Shown here: positions 11,754 through 23,778 of the stretch, one piece after another
Layout of the letters: every line of letters starts with the position of its first letter
Position numbering within the stretch: position 1 is the stretch's first letter
Source of the DNA: Xestospongia muta
Taxonomy: Eukaryota > Porifera > Demospongiae > Haplosclerida > Petrosiidae
Length of the DNA: 64,000 bases
Reading direction: 5' to 3'
NCBI GenBank assembly: GCA_963693285.1
Contig: OY848918.1
Span: 9,489,156-9,553,155 of the forward strand
Made by a program: the position numbers and the translations under genes
The notes under the pieces: generated by a model
What the model saw: only the letters and a program-made list of their open reading frames with translations
Database searches by the model: none
Told to the model about the DNA's origin: nothing

Positions 11754-14700
11754 TTAAAAACTAAAGTTAGCATATGTACTGTTCATTGACAGATAGAACT
11801 GGATGACATCATAAATGGAAGTATATTGTTTCTGTACAAGACAACATGAGATATCACTCTCTTATTAACAAATTACTCTATTATTACCAGTGTAGTCACA
11901 GCTCCTGGTTTGCTTCTTTTAACAGCTTTAGTCACTTGAAATACATCTATTACACTTTCTGTCTTACATTGTTCTAGAGCAATACTTAGTGAACAATATA
12001 CTCCAGAACGACTCACTGTGTCACTAGAGGAAAAGGAAATAGATGAAGGAATTATCGTCATGTGTACAATCTCTCTACCTGCAGTGTACAACTATTGGTC
12101 CTCCTCCAATCTTTTGTTGTACTTTAATAACTTCTTCAATAACTTGTAATAATGTCTGAGGTTGTCTGACACAACCATCATTAGGCCAATCCAGTACTTG
12201 GAACTGAACTAAATTGTAAGTCAAGCCCTTAAAAATATGGCTACCATTAACTTCATTCTTTTGTGATAACTGTCTCACCTCCTTTGATAAATTGCTAACA
12301 AGAAGATTTCGCTGAATATATCCTTGCTTCTCCTCTTCTGAAGTACATTTTATATAGTATTCACCATATTGAACAATGTCTGTTGTTGGCCAGTACTGAT
12401 AACATGTTTCCTAATTAATAGCTATAAAATTTATATAAAGCACAATAGGCTTACCATTCCATTCTCTTCTAGTTCACATAACATAACAATAGCAGACACT
12501 TTATAATCCATTATCATCTTCCAAAAGTCTCTGGTAGTGTTCTCCATTGGACTCTGAGCTATAATGAATGCTTTCTTCTCACGATAACCCTAATGAAGAA
12601 TTGATTAATAAATAACACATCAGTTTATTAACTCACATTTAAGAAAGAGGCATGAATATAGCCCTTAACCCCCTGAAGTGTAACAAGAAATCTCTCGGCT
12701 AAAAAGATATTGTCAATATTATTAGCATTATTGTACTAACAGTCCTTACGTGGTAGGTACTTGTCAGAACGATTTTTAGCACTATTGACCTCTGCTGTAT
12801 TACAGTGAATATCATCAGGATCAGGAGTTATTTGAGATAAAAGATTAAACTGAGATTCTAGACCAGTCTGATGTGTTTTTGAATCAGGTGTTTTAAGTTT
12901 TTGAAGCTCAAATTGATACTTGTATGCTGTGATATCTGTTTCTCCACAAATAATTGTTTCTAGTGCAGCATCATGAGCAAAAGCATACTGTTCCTATAGA
13001 GGTAATACATTGTGTTAGGGACAGTTCTTGATATCATGACTTACAGCTGTTTGTACCATTTTCATTCTCTGTTCTCTGAGTTTATTGATAATACCAGCAA
13101 TATCTACTACTCCCTCTTTACTAGCCTGTTCTAGAGCTATGTCCACAGCAATATATGTACCAGTACGACCTACACCGGCACTACAGTGGACTAGGATGGG
13201 ACCTTTAGATGGAGACCATGTATTAGTCACTCGTTTGTGAAGAATCATCAGAGGAGTAGCATAGTCAGGTACTCCTTGATCAGGCCATGAGGTAAGATGA
13301 TATTGTGTTATGTTATGAGTGTGATTGGATCCATCCTCTATCTATTAACAGACAATCTACATATATTTAACAGTTAAATTTACTATCAGTTTGAGACTTC
13401 TAATAGTGAAATCTGGTAAAACTTGTTCATCCAGTATTGTAACAGTGAAAGGTCCAAAGGTGGTGGATTCTTTATGAGGATCCGGCCAATATTGTTCACA
13501 TTTACTTTTTGATCCTTCCTTTAAATTAGTTACCATGACAATAATTTGTGGTCTCTCCTGCCAAATTAGACGCCAGAAGTCAACCAATGTTTTGGTCATT
13601 GGTCCTACATAAAATAACAACATTTATAATTTCACATAATATGTTATGTTTCCATGTCTACCTTGTGATGCTATAAACTTCTTAGGACAACTATAGCCCT
13701 AATATACATTATAGTAATAATGGTAAATAACTACATCAACTACTAGTAACTTACATCTATATAACTAGCATTGATATATTCTCTTTGACATTGATTGAGT
13801 TCAGGATTAGGTATGAGGACAATCCTATTGTCATCATCTGTTCAATGAGCATAACATGTGGTACCATTATGTACTTATATTGAGTATATGTATTACTAAT
13901 AATTACATTGTATAAACTATATAGTTTGATATATATTATATTATATATATATATAATATAATATAATATATCATATATATGGTATTGTACTATTTACATG
14001 TTGTAATGTTGATAACAAGACATTTATACCATATATGGTATTGATGTTATATGTACTACATACATGTTGTGATGTTCTTGAATCGATTGAGAAGTTTATT
14101 CTCCTTACTAAAACCTACTGTACAAGGTTTGTCTTCTCCTTTACACAGCTCCTATCAATTAATGAATGATCATACTGTGGTTTTATTTTTTACCTTGTAT
14201 TGTTTACTAAAAGCTGCATTACTATCACTATGACAACTGGCTACATGAGTACCAAGATCATCAAGTGATATAGGGAGAGTAGGAGGGATCTGAGGATCAA
14301 AATTAATAATGAGAGGAGGAGAGTGAACTGGAGAGGAGGTAACAACATATAATATATCAGTTATACCACCATTTGTGATTTATTACCAGTAGTATCAGTG
14401 GATATAGGGAGGTCAGTAATTATTGAATATTCTAACAATACAAACAATATTACTTGTAATATATTGACATATTGTATACCTGATTCAGGTAATGATATCT
14501 CAATGCTAGCTTGTTGTTTTACATTCTCATAACCAGTAGTATTTGATAAAGAGGAATGACTGGACATTTTCAATTTATTAACTACAGCATACTGTTGTTC
14601 TTCTAGTGAACACAAAACAATGACAATATTCTAGCTACATCTACTGTACCTGTTTCTGGTTCAAATGGTTTCTTTTCAGTCAGTATAAAGTTTTCATTAT

Positions 14701-17700
14701 AATAAATTTGTTTGGAATTCTCGTTTATTCTTCTGTGTCTATGTTAAACCATACACTTTTTATCAATATATGTATGTATTACTGATCTTACCTTACAACA
14801 CATACTACAATTACTATCACTACTATTAGCAATATAGTCAAAATAATAGCACTAACAACTCCAATTGCTATACCTACAACTGAAATATATATGAGGTTAA
14901 AATTTAATATTTGGTTGGTTAAAATTTACTTAAAACTATTTTAAATTTAAAATTAAAATTTTAAAATAGTTGATTAGCTTTATTAGAAAGTACAACTTTA
15001 TTAACTTTTTCTTACTTCCATTAGTAGCGACTGTTGTAGGTGTTGTTGAAGAATCAACTAGTGTTTGGTTAGAAATAATTGTCCATACTCCATAACCATT
15101 AACAGTGTAACCACGTACACCAAACAGATAACAGGTGTTACTTATCAGATTACTTATAGTCACATTTGTATTACTTGTATTAATTTTAATCATTGGACTA
15201 AACTCATCCCTAGGAGAACAACTACCATCAAACTGATGAGTAGTGTACCCTATCTCATATGTGATAATGGGATAGTCTACAGGAATATAACTAGGTATAC
15301 TCCATGAGATAACAGCCAATGTAGTAAACATCAAAGTGGTCAGAGTACCAACCGGACCAGGAACTGAGTAGAAAGTATATTTATTACCTATAATAACTAA
15401 CAATGTACTTACTAGTTCCAATTTGTACTTCAACAGGATCACTGAAGGGACCTCTTCCAATAGAGTTCACACCAGCTACACTCATGTTATATATATTACC
15501 AAATACTAGATCATTCACAATGATATATCTCTTAGTACTGGTGAGGTTGTATGTGATACTATTGTTACTAATGATCACAATATATTCAATGATTCTACCA
15601 TTACGTAGATGACAATCAATCTCTTTCCATGCTATTTTGTAGGCAGTTAAATTGACTGGAAAAACCATGATTAACTTGGATGATTCGTTAGGAACTGTAA
15701 ATGGAATTTATCAACATCATAGTATATTAGTCACTCACCAGTTGCATCTGTTTCACCAAATTCCACTTTTTCATTAGATATTCCTAGCATATTACCAGCT
15801 CTCACTCTGATGGTATAGTTCATACCACTGGACAATTCTCTTAATGTATAACTGAATATTGTACTGGGCTGATGAGAAGTAACAAAGATTAATGTTGTAT
15901 TTGCTAATGACAATTTAGGACAAGATGGAATATAAGAGATGTTGTAGTATGTTACATCTTCACTATTAGGACTAGTCCAGTTCACTGTAATAGTAGTAGT
16001 TGAGACATCAGTCACTAATAGACTAGTTACTGGTGTAGGAACTAAACATTGAAACTAAGTCAGACTGGATTTATTCAAATATGAACTCACCATCAAATCT
16101 TAACAATGTTTGTATATTATTAGTTGAAGGAAGATCTTTATATGAGTACACACTGATGTTATATGTACTCAATGTTAGTCCATTGATTATAACTTCATGT
16201 TCTGTAGTAGATAATATCTTGTTGGTACCAACTCCAGTAGTAGAGTTAATGACAATGACATATCCATTAGTCTGTGATGACATAGTCCAGTTAACTTTGA
16301 TACTAGTCTTATTTAAAATATATGCCATCACATTAGATGGAGGACCATTGGGAACTAGAAGATGAAACCTTTTTTTAATAGAGTATTATCAATTTGAGTC
16401 CCAATGGACTACCAATCACAGCTACAACTAATAGATATCTGTATATACAATATACGATCTGTAACGTTTATTGTTTGCTAATTAAGTAAGCAGTGATAAA
16501 TTATGTTTTGTTTATTTATATCAAATCAAAGTTATGATAAACCTACATGTAATATAGTAGTATATATATGAGATAGTTATATATATACCTTGTAATATCA
16601 CAGTCTCACTGTAGTTCACTCCTTTATACATTGCTATACAGGTAACATTAACTGACACTCCCAGTGGATCAGGATATACCAATAATGTGTTGTTGTATGT
16701 GAGGGGATTAGAATCAATAAATGTATACATTGAGTTGTACTTCATTAGTCCATTCACTAACCAATAAACATCAGTAGTAGCATTGACAGTAGTTGTGTAA
16801 CAGCTAACACTATTTAGAAGTCCAGTAATAGAATATAGTGAAGTCGTTGATGATATACCAATAGCTGTATAAGATAATGTAACAAACCACAAAATTATAT
16901 CAATACTGCTTTACCTGCAGTCAAATTAATATTAGTGTGTACACTAATGTTATTGCTAGCAGGTCCCAGTATATTTTGATAGGCTCTGATTGTAATTTTA
17001 TAAGTTGTTATTGGTATCAGTCTCTTCAATGTGATCTTATTCTGACTACCTCCCTTCACTTGTTGTGTTACAGTATGTGTGTCACTAGTGGCATTGACTA
17101 CATATCCATCAGCATCAGATGGAACAGGTGTCCAACTGACAGTGATAGTGGTAGCTGTCTTGTTGACCAGGGTAGGAGGAAAGGGAGTAAATCCTGGAGC
17201 TGAGAAGATTACATATAACATTGTGTAACTATAGTATAAAAACTTACCAGTTACTCTAAAATAGCGATGTCTATTAATCTCACTATTTCTTTCATAACAC
17301 AAATGTATATGATCACCATTATTGGTTGACTGACTAAATATTCCACTACTGATCTCCTCTGCATACCAAGTAACAGTAAGATTACGAACAATTGTATTAT
17401 TAATGCTATAAAGGGTTTGATTCTCAATACTGCAACTGTATCCAAAGTGTGGTGATACACAATTAAATCTATAATTTTTATTAACGTAATACCATCCAAA
17501 ATTCTGTTCCAGTCCACTTAAAATACACTGTAGTGTGTATTGCTGTGGTACAACTGTTATATTAGAAGGAAGTTCAACAACACTGAAGTTTAAGATTGCT
17601 ACATGTTCTAAAGTAGATCAATAACAAATGACAGTGTGTACTAGTACAATATGAGATATAACTTACTAAATATATTAACAGTGATGATGTTGGTAGTAGG

Positions 17701-18144
17701 ATCAGAACAACTACTAGGTAGACAACACTTGAATGTATTGTTATTATCTTTTCCATCAGCTTCATTAAATGCTCTACCACCATTAGGTCTGTATAGACTG
17801 ATACTAGCTGGAGTATCAGCTGTGTCACATTTGAGAAGAACATTATTGTTATTGATATTATTGGTGTTACAGTTGACAGATTGTCCTCCAGGATCAATCC
17901 ACTGTCCTCCAGATAAAGTAGAACTAGGCAACACACACTGAAGCTTGCTCGTTGTTGTGATGTATATTTCATTGATGAATGAACCATTAGGATAACAATC
18001 TCCTTTGAACTTCAGGTAGATACCTAGAATATTATCAATAAATGATGTAATACACACATCAACTCACTTACCTGAGTTTGGTGGACAGTTACTAATAACT
18101 TCATTGACACACAACAAGAAGAAAGTCTTTAGTAATACTGACAT
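11754..18144 (-). CDS. RP1: receptor tyrosine phosphatase with Ig/FN3 ectodomain and a one-base deletion in the juxtamembrane exon
   Basis: 25 exons resolve. Key ones: signal 18072-18144; Ig1 17667-18023; Ig2 17248-17607; FN3 16915-17199; Ig3 16589-16864; FN3 16091-16354, 15739-16041, 15413-15694, 15016-15363; membrane 14792-14879; juxtamembrane 14650-14738, 14480-14602, 14194-14431; D1 14064-14151 to 13045-13341; D2 12750-12993 to 11888-12023; last 11754-11831. Ancestral length is 1,582 residues. D1 is canonical: NASYID, WPDQG (Asp about 1193), HCSAGVGRTGTY (Cys about 1225). D2 has WPND and HCSDTVSRSG, so it is probably inactive. Exon 14194-14431 has ACAAATGG where RP2 and RP5 have ACAAAATGG. 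The frame then stops at TAA after ATGGTGGTA, before the phosphatase, unless splicing avoids it. Juxtamembrane tyrosines include YAVV and YENV. AATAAA overlaps the stop codon. Confidence 0.8.
13920..13985. repeat. AT-rich palindromic tract in an RP1 intron
   Basis: A TA-repeat palindrome lies in the intron between the first two D1 exons. A partial duplication of the ACCATATATGGTAT motif follows (to about 14050). RP2, RP3 and RP5 lack the TA expansion and keep a shorter intron. No functional role is suggested. Confidence 0.5.
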
Positions 18145-18159
18145 TGTCTTATTCTTAAC

Positions 18160-18600
18160 AAAGACTCTTTCTAATCTTCAATACATTTGCTATGAAGTAT
18201 ATCTGATATTTTACAATATCTCTTGTATAATAGTATTTTAATAGTCATATATGTTATGATAACAATCAAAGTTGATGTTCTTGATGTACATAAACATCCA
18301 AAAATAACAGTAAGTGTCTCTGTAAACAAATGAGTATTATTACAAAACAAGTTATATACATAAAGTACAAGGATTGGGATTATCTTCTACATATTTATAA
18401 CATTATTTTTCTAAGTTATATTCACAGTTATGATTATACTGTTTCTACCTGTCATTGATAATATCAATGTTGTGTTCTCATCATGATAGAATAGAATACT
18501 TTAAAGTCTGTGACAACTTCTGGATTAAATGTATGTATATATTTTTAAATTAAAAGGAAACTTCAATAAATTCAAAACATGAAGAATATATATGTGCTAT
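18160..18600 (-). pseudogene. YB-type relic (membrane exon and FN3 fragment) upstream of RP1
   Basis: About 18190-18330 repeats the ETLTVIF membrane exon. About 18360-18510 matches the YB FN3 exon around the ENTTLILS equivalent, with the frame lost. It parallels 43780-44160 upstream of RP3. The Ig and signal exons still seen near 44174-44620 are missing here. Homology ends near 18595. Confidence 0.5.
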
Positions 18601-18648
18601 AAGAATTGATTTATTGATTTAACCAATATATTGTTATACAGGTTGTAT

Positions 18649-18734
18649 GTAAAAGTAACACTGTTTTAATTACTAATGTTCTACTAGTTACATAAACAGT
18701 AGTACATTAGTAATCAATACAGTGTTATGTTTAC
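18649..18734. mobile_element. MITE-like hairpin at the RP1/RP2 boundary
   Basis: Arms of about 37 bases (18649-18685 and 18698-18734) are inverted repeats with few mismatches around a 12-base spacer. They share the AACACTGTTTTRATTACTAATG core with the YB1 intron hairpin. The element sits between the end of the RP1 upstream homology and the truncated 3' end of RP2. Relative to 44170-45400, the YB Ig relic, the intergenic region and most of D2 are missing here. Confidence 0.55.
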
Positions 18735-18806
18735 TATATCATACTAAGTTTGATATTTGGAAACTGTATAACAATAGAATAAAAAATGCAAAGACTAACA
18801 ATTTAC

Positions 18807-21800
18807 CATTCCATTCTCTTCTAGTTCAGATAACATAACAATAGCAGACACTTTATAATCCATTATCATCTTCCAAAAGTCTCTGGTAGTATTCTCCATT
18901 GGACTCTGAGCTATAATGAATACTTTCTTCTCACGATAGCCCTAATGAAGAATTGATTAATAAATAACACATCAGTTTATTAACTCACATTTAATAAAGA
19001 GGCATGAATATAACCTTTAGTCTCCTGAAGTGTAACAAGAAATCTCTCAGCTAAAATATATTGTCAATAATATTAACTTTATTGTACAACAGTCCTTACG
19101 TGGTAGATACTTATCAGAACGATTTTTAACACTATGGACCTCTGCTGTATTACAGTGAATATCATCAGGATCAGGAGTTATTTGAAATAAAAGATTAAAC
19201 TGAGATTCTAGACCTGTCTGATGTCTTTTGGAATCAGGTTCTTGAAGTTTTTGAAGCTCAAATTGATACTTGTATGCTGTAATATCTGTCTCTCCACAAA
19301 TAATTGTTTCTAGTACAGCATCATGAGCAAAAGCATACTGTTCCTATAGAGGTAATACATTGTATTAGGGACAGTTTTTGATATCATGACTTACAGCTGT
19401 TTGTACCATCTTCATTCTCTGTTCTCTGAGTCTATTGATAATACCAGCAATATCTACTACTCTCTCTCTACTAGCCTGTTCTAGAGCTATATCCACAGTA
19501 ATATATGTACCAGTACGACCTACACCAGCACTACAGTGGACTAGGATGGGACCTTTAGATGGAGACCATGTATTAGTCACTCGTTTGTGAAGGATCATCA
19601 GAGGAGTAACATAATCAGGTACTCCTTGATCAGGCCATGAGGTAAAATGATATTGTGTTATGTCATGAGAGTGATTGGATCCATCCTCTATCTATTAACA
19701 GACAAATCTACATGTATTTAACAGTTATGTTTACTTTCGTTTTGAGACTTCTAATAGTGAAATCTTGGAAAACGTGTTCGCCCAGTATTATAACAGTGAA
19801 TGGTCCAAAGGTAGTGAATTCTTTATGAGGATCCGGCCAATATTGTTCACATTTACTTTTTGATCCTTCCTTTAAATTAGTTACCGTGACAATAATTTGT
19901 GGTCTCTCCTGCCGAATTAGTCTCCAGAAATCAACCAATGTTTTAATCATTGGTCCTACACAAAAATAATAACATTAATAATTTCACAAAATCTATCATG
20001 TTTCCATGTCTACCTTGTGATGCTATAAACGTCTTGGGACAACTATAGCCCTAATATACATTATAGTAATAATGGTAAATAATTACATCAACTACTAGTA
20101 ACTTACATCTATATAACTAGCATTGATATATTCTCTTTGACATTGATTGAGTTCAGGATTAGGTATGAGGACAATCCTATTGTCATCATCTGTTCAATGA
20201 TCATAACAAGACATTCATACCATATATGGTATTGATATTATATGTACTACATACATGTTGTGATGTTCTTGAATCAATTGAGAAGTTTATTCTCCTTACT
20301 AAAACCTATTGTACAAAGTTTGTCTTCTCCTTTATACAGCTCCTATCAATTAATGATATGATCATATTGTGGTTTTATTTTTTACCTTATATTGTTCACT
20401 AAAAGCTGCATTACTATCACTATGACAACTGGCTACATGAGTACCAAGATCATCAAGTGATATAGGAAGAGTAGGAGGGATCTGAGGATCAAAACTAATA
20501 GTGGGAGGAGGAGAGTGAACTGGAGAGGAGGGAACAACATATAATATATTAGTTATACCACCATTTTGTGATTTATTACCAGTAGTATCAGTGGATATAG
20601 GGAGGTCAGTAATTACTGAATATTCTAACAATACAAATAATATTACTTGTAATATATTGACATATTGTATACCTGGTTCAGGTAATGATATCTCAATGTT
20701 AGCTTGTTGTTTTACATTCTCATAACCAGTAGTATTTGATAAAGAGGAATGACTGGACATTTTCAATTTATTAACTACAGCATATTGTTGTTCTTCTAGT
20801 GAACACAAAACAATAACAATATTCTAACTAGGTTTACTGTACCTGTTTCTGGTTCGATTAGTTTCTTTTCAGTTAGTATAAAGTTTTCAATATTACACTT
20901 TTGTTTTATTTTTTTTATTATTATAAGTTTGTTTAGAATTCTTTTTTATTCTTCTGTGTCTATGTTAAACCATACATACTTTATCAATATATGTATGTAT
21001 TACTGATCTTACCTTACAACACATACTACAATTAATATCTGCTACAATTGGGTCTGATGTTGGTATAGCCAGTGTTAGTTCTGTTGTTAGTATAAGTGAT
21101 GAGGTTGATGTAAGTATTGATGTTGATGTACTCATTGTTGATTCTATTGATGATGAAGGGTCAATTAGTGTTTGATTAACAGTAATAGTTCATACTCTAT
21201 AACCATTAACAGTGTAACCACATACATCAAATAGATAACACATTAGCACTCATTAGTTCATACTCTATAACCATTAACAGTATAACCACATACATCAAAT
21301 AGATAACACATTAGCACTCATGTCACATTTCTACTACTTTTATTAGTTTTTACCATTGGAAAAACTCATCACTAGGAGAATAACTACAAAAAAGAGTAAT
21401 ATAACTACTAAAAAGTAATATACCCTATCTCATATGTAATAATGGGATATAACTAGGTACACTCCATGAGATAACAGCCCATGTAGCAGACATCAAACTA
21501 ATTAATGCACTAACAAGGCCAGACACTAAGTAGGAAGTATATTTATTATTTATCATAACTGATAATGTACTTACCAGTTCCAATCTGTACTTCAACAGAA
21601 TTACTAAAAGGACCTCTTCCAATAGAGTTCACACCAGCTACACTCATGTTATATATATTATCAAATACCAGATCATTCACAATGGTATATCTCTCGGTAC
21701 TGGTGAGGTTGTATGTGATACTATTGTTACTAATAATCACAATATACTCAATAATTCTACCATTACATAGATGACAATCAACCTCTTCCCATGTGATATT

Positions 21801-23118
21801 GTAGGCAGTTACATTTACTGGAAAAACCATGATTGTCTTGGGTGATCCAGTAGGAACTATGGAATTAATAATAAAGATCACAAAATATTTGTAACTCACT
21901 AGTTGCATCTGTTTCACTAAATTCCAGTTTTCCACTAGACACTCCTAGTATATTACCAGCTCTCACTGTGATGGTATAATTCATACCACTAGATATATGC
22001 CATCACATTAGATGGAGGACCACTGGAAACTAGAAAAGAGTGATACAAATAAGAGGTAAAATGAATAGCTAAATTTTATATATACCTCGTAATATGATAG
22101 TGTCACTGTAGTTCACTCCTTTATACATTGCTATACAGGTAACATTAACTGACACTCCCAGTGGATCAGGATATACCAGTAGTGTGTTGTTGTATATGAG
22201 GAGATCAGAATTAATTAATGTATACATTGAGTTGTACTTCATCACTCCATTCACTAACCAGTAAACATCAGTAGTAGCATTGACAGTAGTTGTGAGACAG
22301 CTAACAGTGTTTAGAAATGCAGCAATAGAAAATAATGAAGTCATTGATGATATGACAATAGCTGTGCAAGATGTTATAATAAACTACAAAATTCTATAAC
22401 ACTACTTTACCTGCAGTCAAATTAATATTAGTTTGTACACTAGTTGTATTACTAGCAGGTCCCAGTATATCTTGATATGCTCTGACTGTGATGTTATATG
22501 TTGTTACTGGTATTAATCCCTTCAATATGACCTTGTTCTGACTATCTTCCATAACCTGTTGTGTTACAGTGTGTGTCTCACTAGTGGCATTGACTACATA
22601 TCCATCAGCATTAGATGGAACAGGTATCCAACTGACAGTGATAGTGGTAGCTGTCTTGTTGACAAAAATAGGAGGAAAAGGGTAACAAATGACAATGTAT
22701 ACTATTACAATGAAATATAACTTACAGAATATATTAACAGTAATCATGTTGGTAGTAGGATCAGAACAACTAGTGGGTAGACAACACTTGTAGAAATTAT
22801 TATTTGGAAGAGATTCAGTAAATGTTACACCAGCTTCATTAAATGTTATACCACCATTAGGTCTGTATAGACTGATACTAGCTGGTTTAGTAGTTTTGTC
22901 ACAATGGAGAGGATTAGTATTACAACTAAGAGGGTTTCCATTAGGATCAACCCACTCTCCTCCAGACAAAGTAGTATTAGGTAATGCACACTTCAGAGGA
23001 GAATAGTTAGTATGTCCTTTTGTGATGTAAATATGATTGATGTATGAGCCATTAGGATAATACTAATAACTTCATTGACACATAACAAGATTATAGTCAA
23101 CAGTAGTAGTACTGACAT
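18807..23118 (-). pseudogene. RP2: degraded receptor tyrosine phosphatase, D2 truncated
   Basis: Start ATG at 23118 (MSVLLLLTIILLCVNEVIS). A deletion then joins the signal exon to the middle of the Ig1 exon, losing frame and splice sites. The second Ig exon is gone: the Ig1 frame (22394-22969) runs straight into FN3-1. Ig3 (about 22085-22370) is open. FN3-2 and FN3-3 are lost at a junction near 21990. FN3-4 (21590-21860) is open. FN3-5 is broken and followed by a 67-base tandem duplication. No membrane helix is visible, only a Ser/Thr-rich stretch (about 21040-21165). The juxtamembrane exon (20394-20632) is intact, lacking the RP1/RP3 deletion. D1 keeps HCSAGVGRTGTY. D2 ends after the MDYKVSAIVML exon at 18807. 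Confidence 0.7.
21187..21320. repeat. 67-base tandem duplication within the RP2 FN3-5 relic
   Basis: 21187-21254 and 21255-21320 are almost identical, both carrying ATACTCTATAACCATTAACAG and ACACATTAGCACTCAT. They derive from the FN3-5 segment that reads GYTVNGYG in the intact copies. The duplication helps destroy this exon. Confidence 0.7.
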
Positions 23119-23778
23119 TGTCAGTCTTATTATTAACAGAGACTTTCTCTTTAATCTTCAGTATATAGCCAACATTCTACATGTATCAAAGATGGGATAC
23201 TTACTGTACTAAACAAGGAAATGTACATCTTATGAAAATGTTAATAACTTCACTAGATTATTGTAAACATGGCTAGTTATTATAAGTAATAATAACAGTA
23301 ACTATGTTGTTCAATAAAGACTACATTATTTACTTAACCAAACACATATTTACAGTTGTTTATCATAGTTTAATGTAGTGTTTGGACTAGATATGTACTG
23401 TCTATACTACAACTAACTATATCATGTTGAAAATTGGAAGTCTGTAAATATAAACTGAAGAGTGCATGTTGAGCTCTTGTCTTTCACACTGTCAGTTTGA
23501 CAGTTTCACACTGTCAATCACACGTACAGTGTTTGATGTAATAATGTAGTAATGTAATAAATATCAACCAATAGATATATAGTTTGATGTCAATTTATCT
23601 TATGATTATGATTTTGACAAATTAATTAGTTATTTTAAAGTAGTTTATTGATCCAATTAATGAAAAAGGTTATGTTATATGTCTGTATATTTGAAACATG
23701 AAACATCAAATATTACTTAAATGTAATATAAGTGTAGCAGCAACATGATAACATAGTCAGTTACTATATATTATTAAT

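Noticed and set aside
13920..13985. TA-rich palindrome considered as a replication origin or cruciform element
   Set aside because: It is intronic and absent from paralogous introns. Explained by simple repeat expansion.
14361..14615. Possible strict ITIM in the RP juxtamembrane region (LLEYSII in genomic reading)
   Set aside because: The residues before EYS are intronic. After splicing the context is SEYSII in RP1 but PEYSVI/PEYSLI in other copies, so a conserved ITIM is not supported.
16081..16365. Recurrent plus-strand open frame opposite the FN3-2 exon in nearly every copy
   Set aside because: It is the antisense shadow of a strongly conserved FN3 exon. Its conservation follows from the minus-strand coding, and it begins and ends with the exon.
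17251..17517. Second minus-strand frame (MDWNRILDG type, 88 codons) overlapping every Ig2 exon
   Set aside because: It is the alternative frame of the same exon. The Cys/Trp Ig pattern and the splice phases support the other frame.
17651..17941. Plus-strand frames of 80-96 codons opposite Ig1 and FN3-5 exons
   Set aside because: These are antisense shadows of Asn/Thr/Ser-rich extracellular exons, with no independent splice or start signals.
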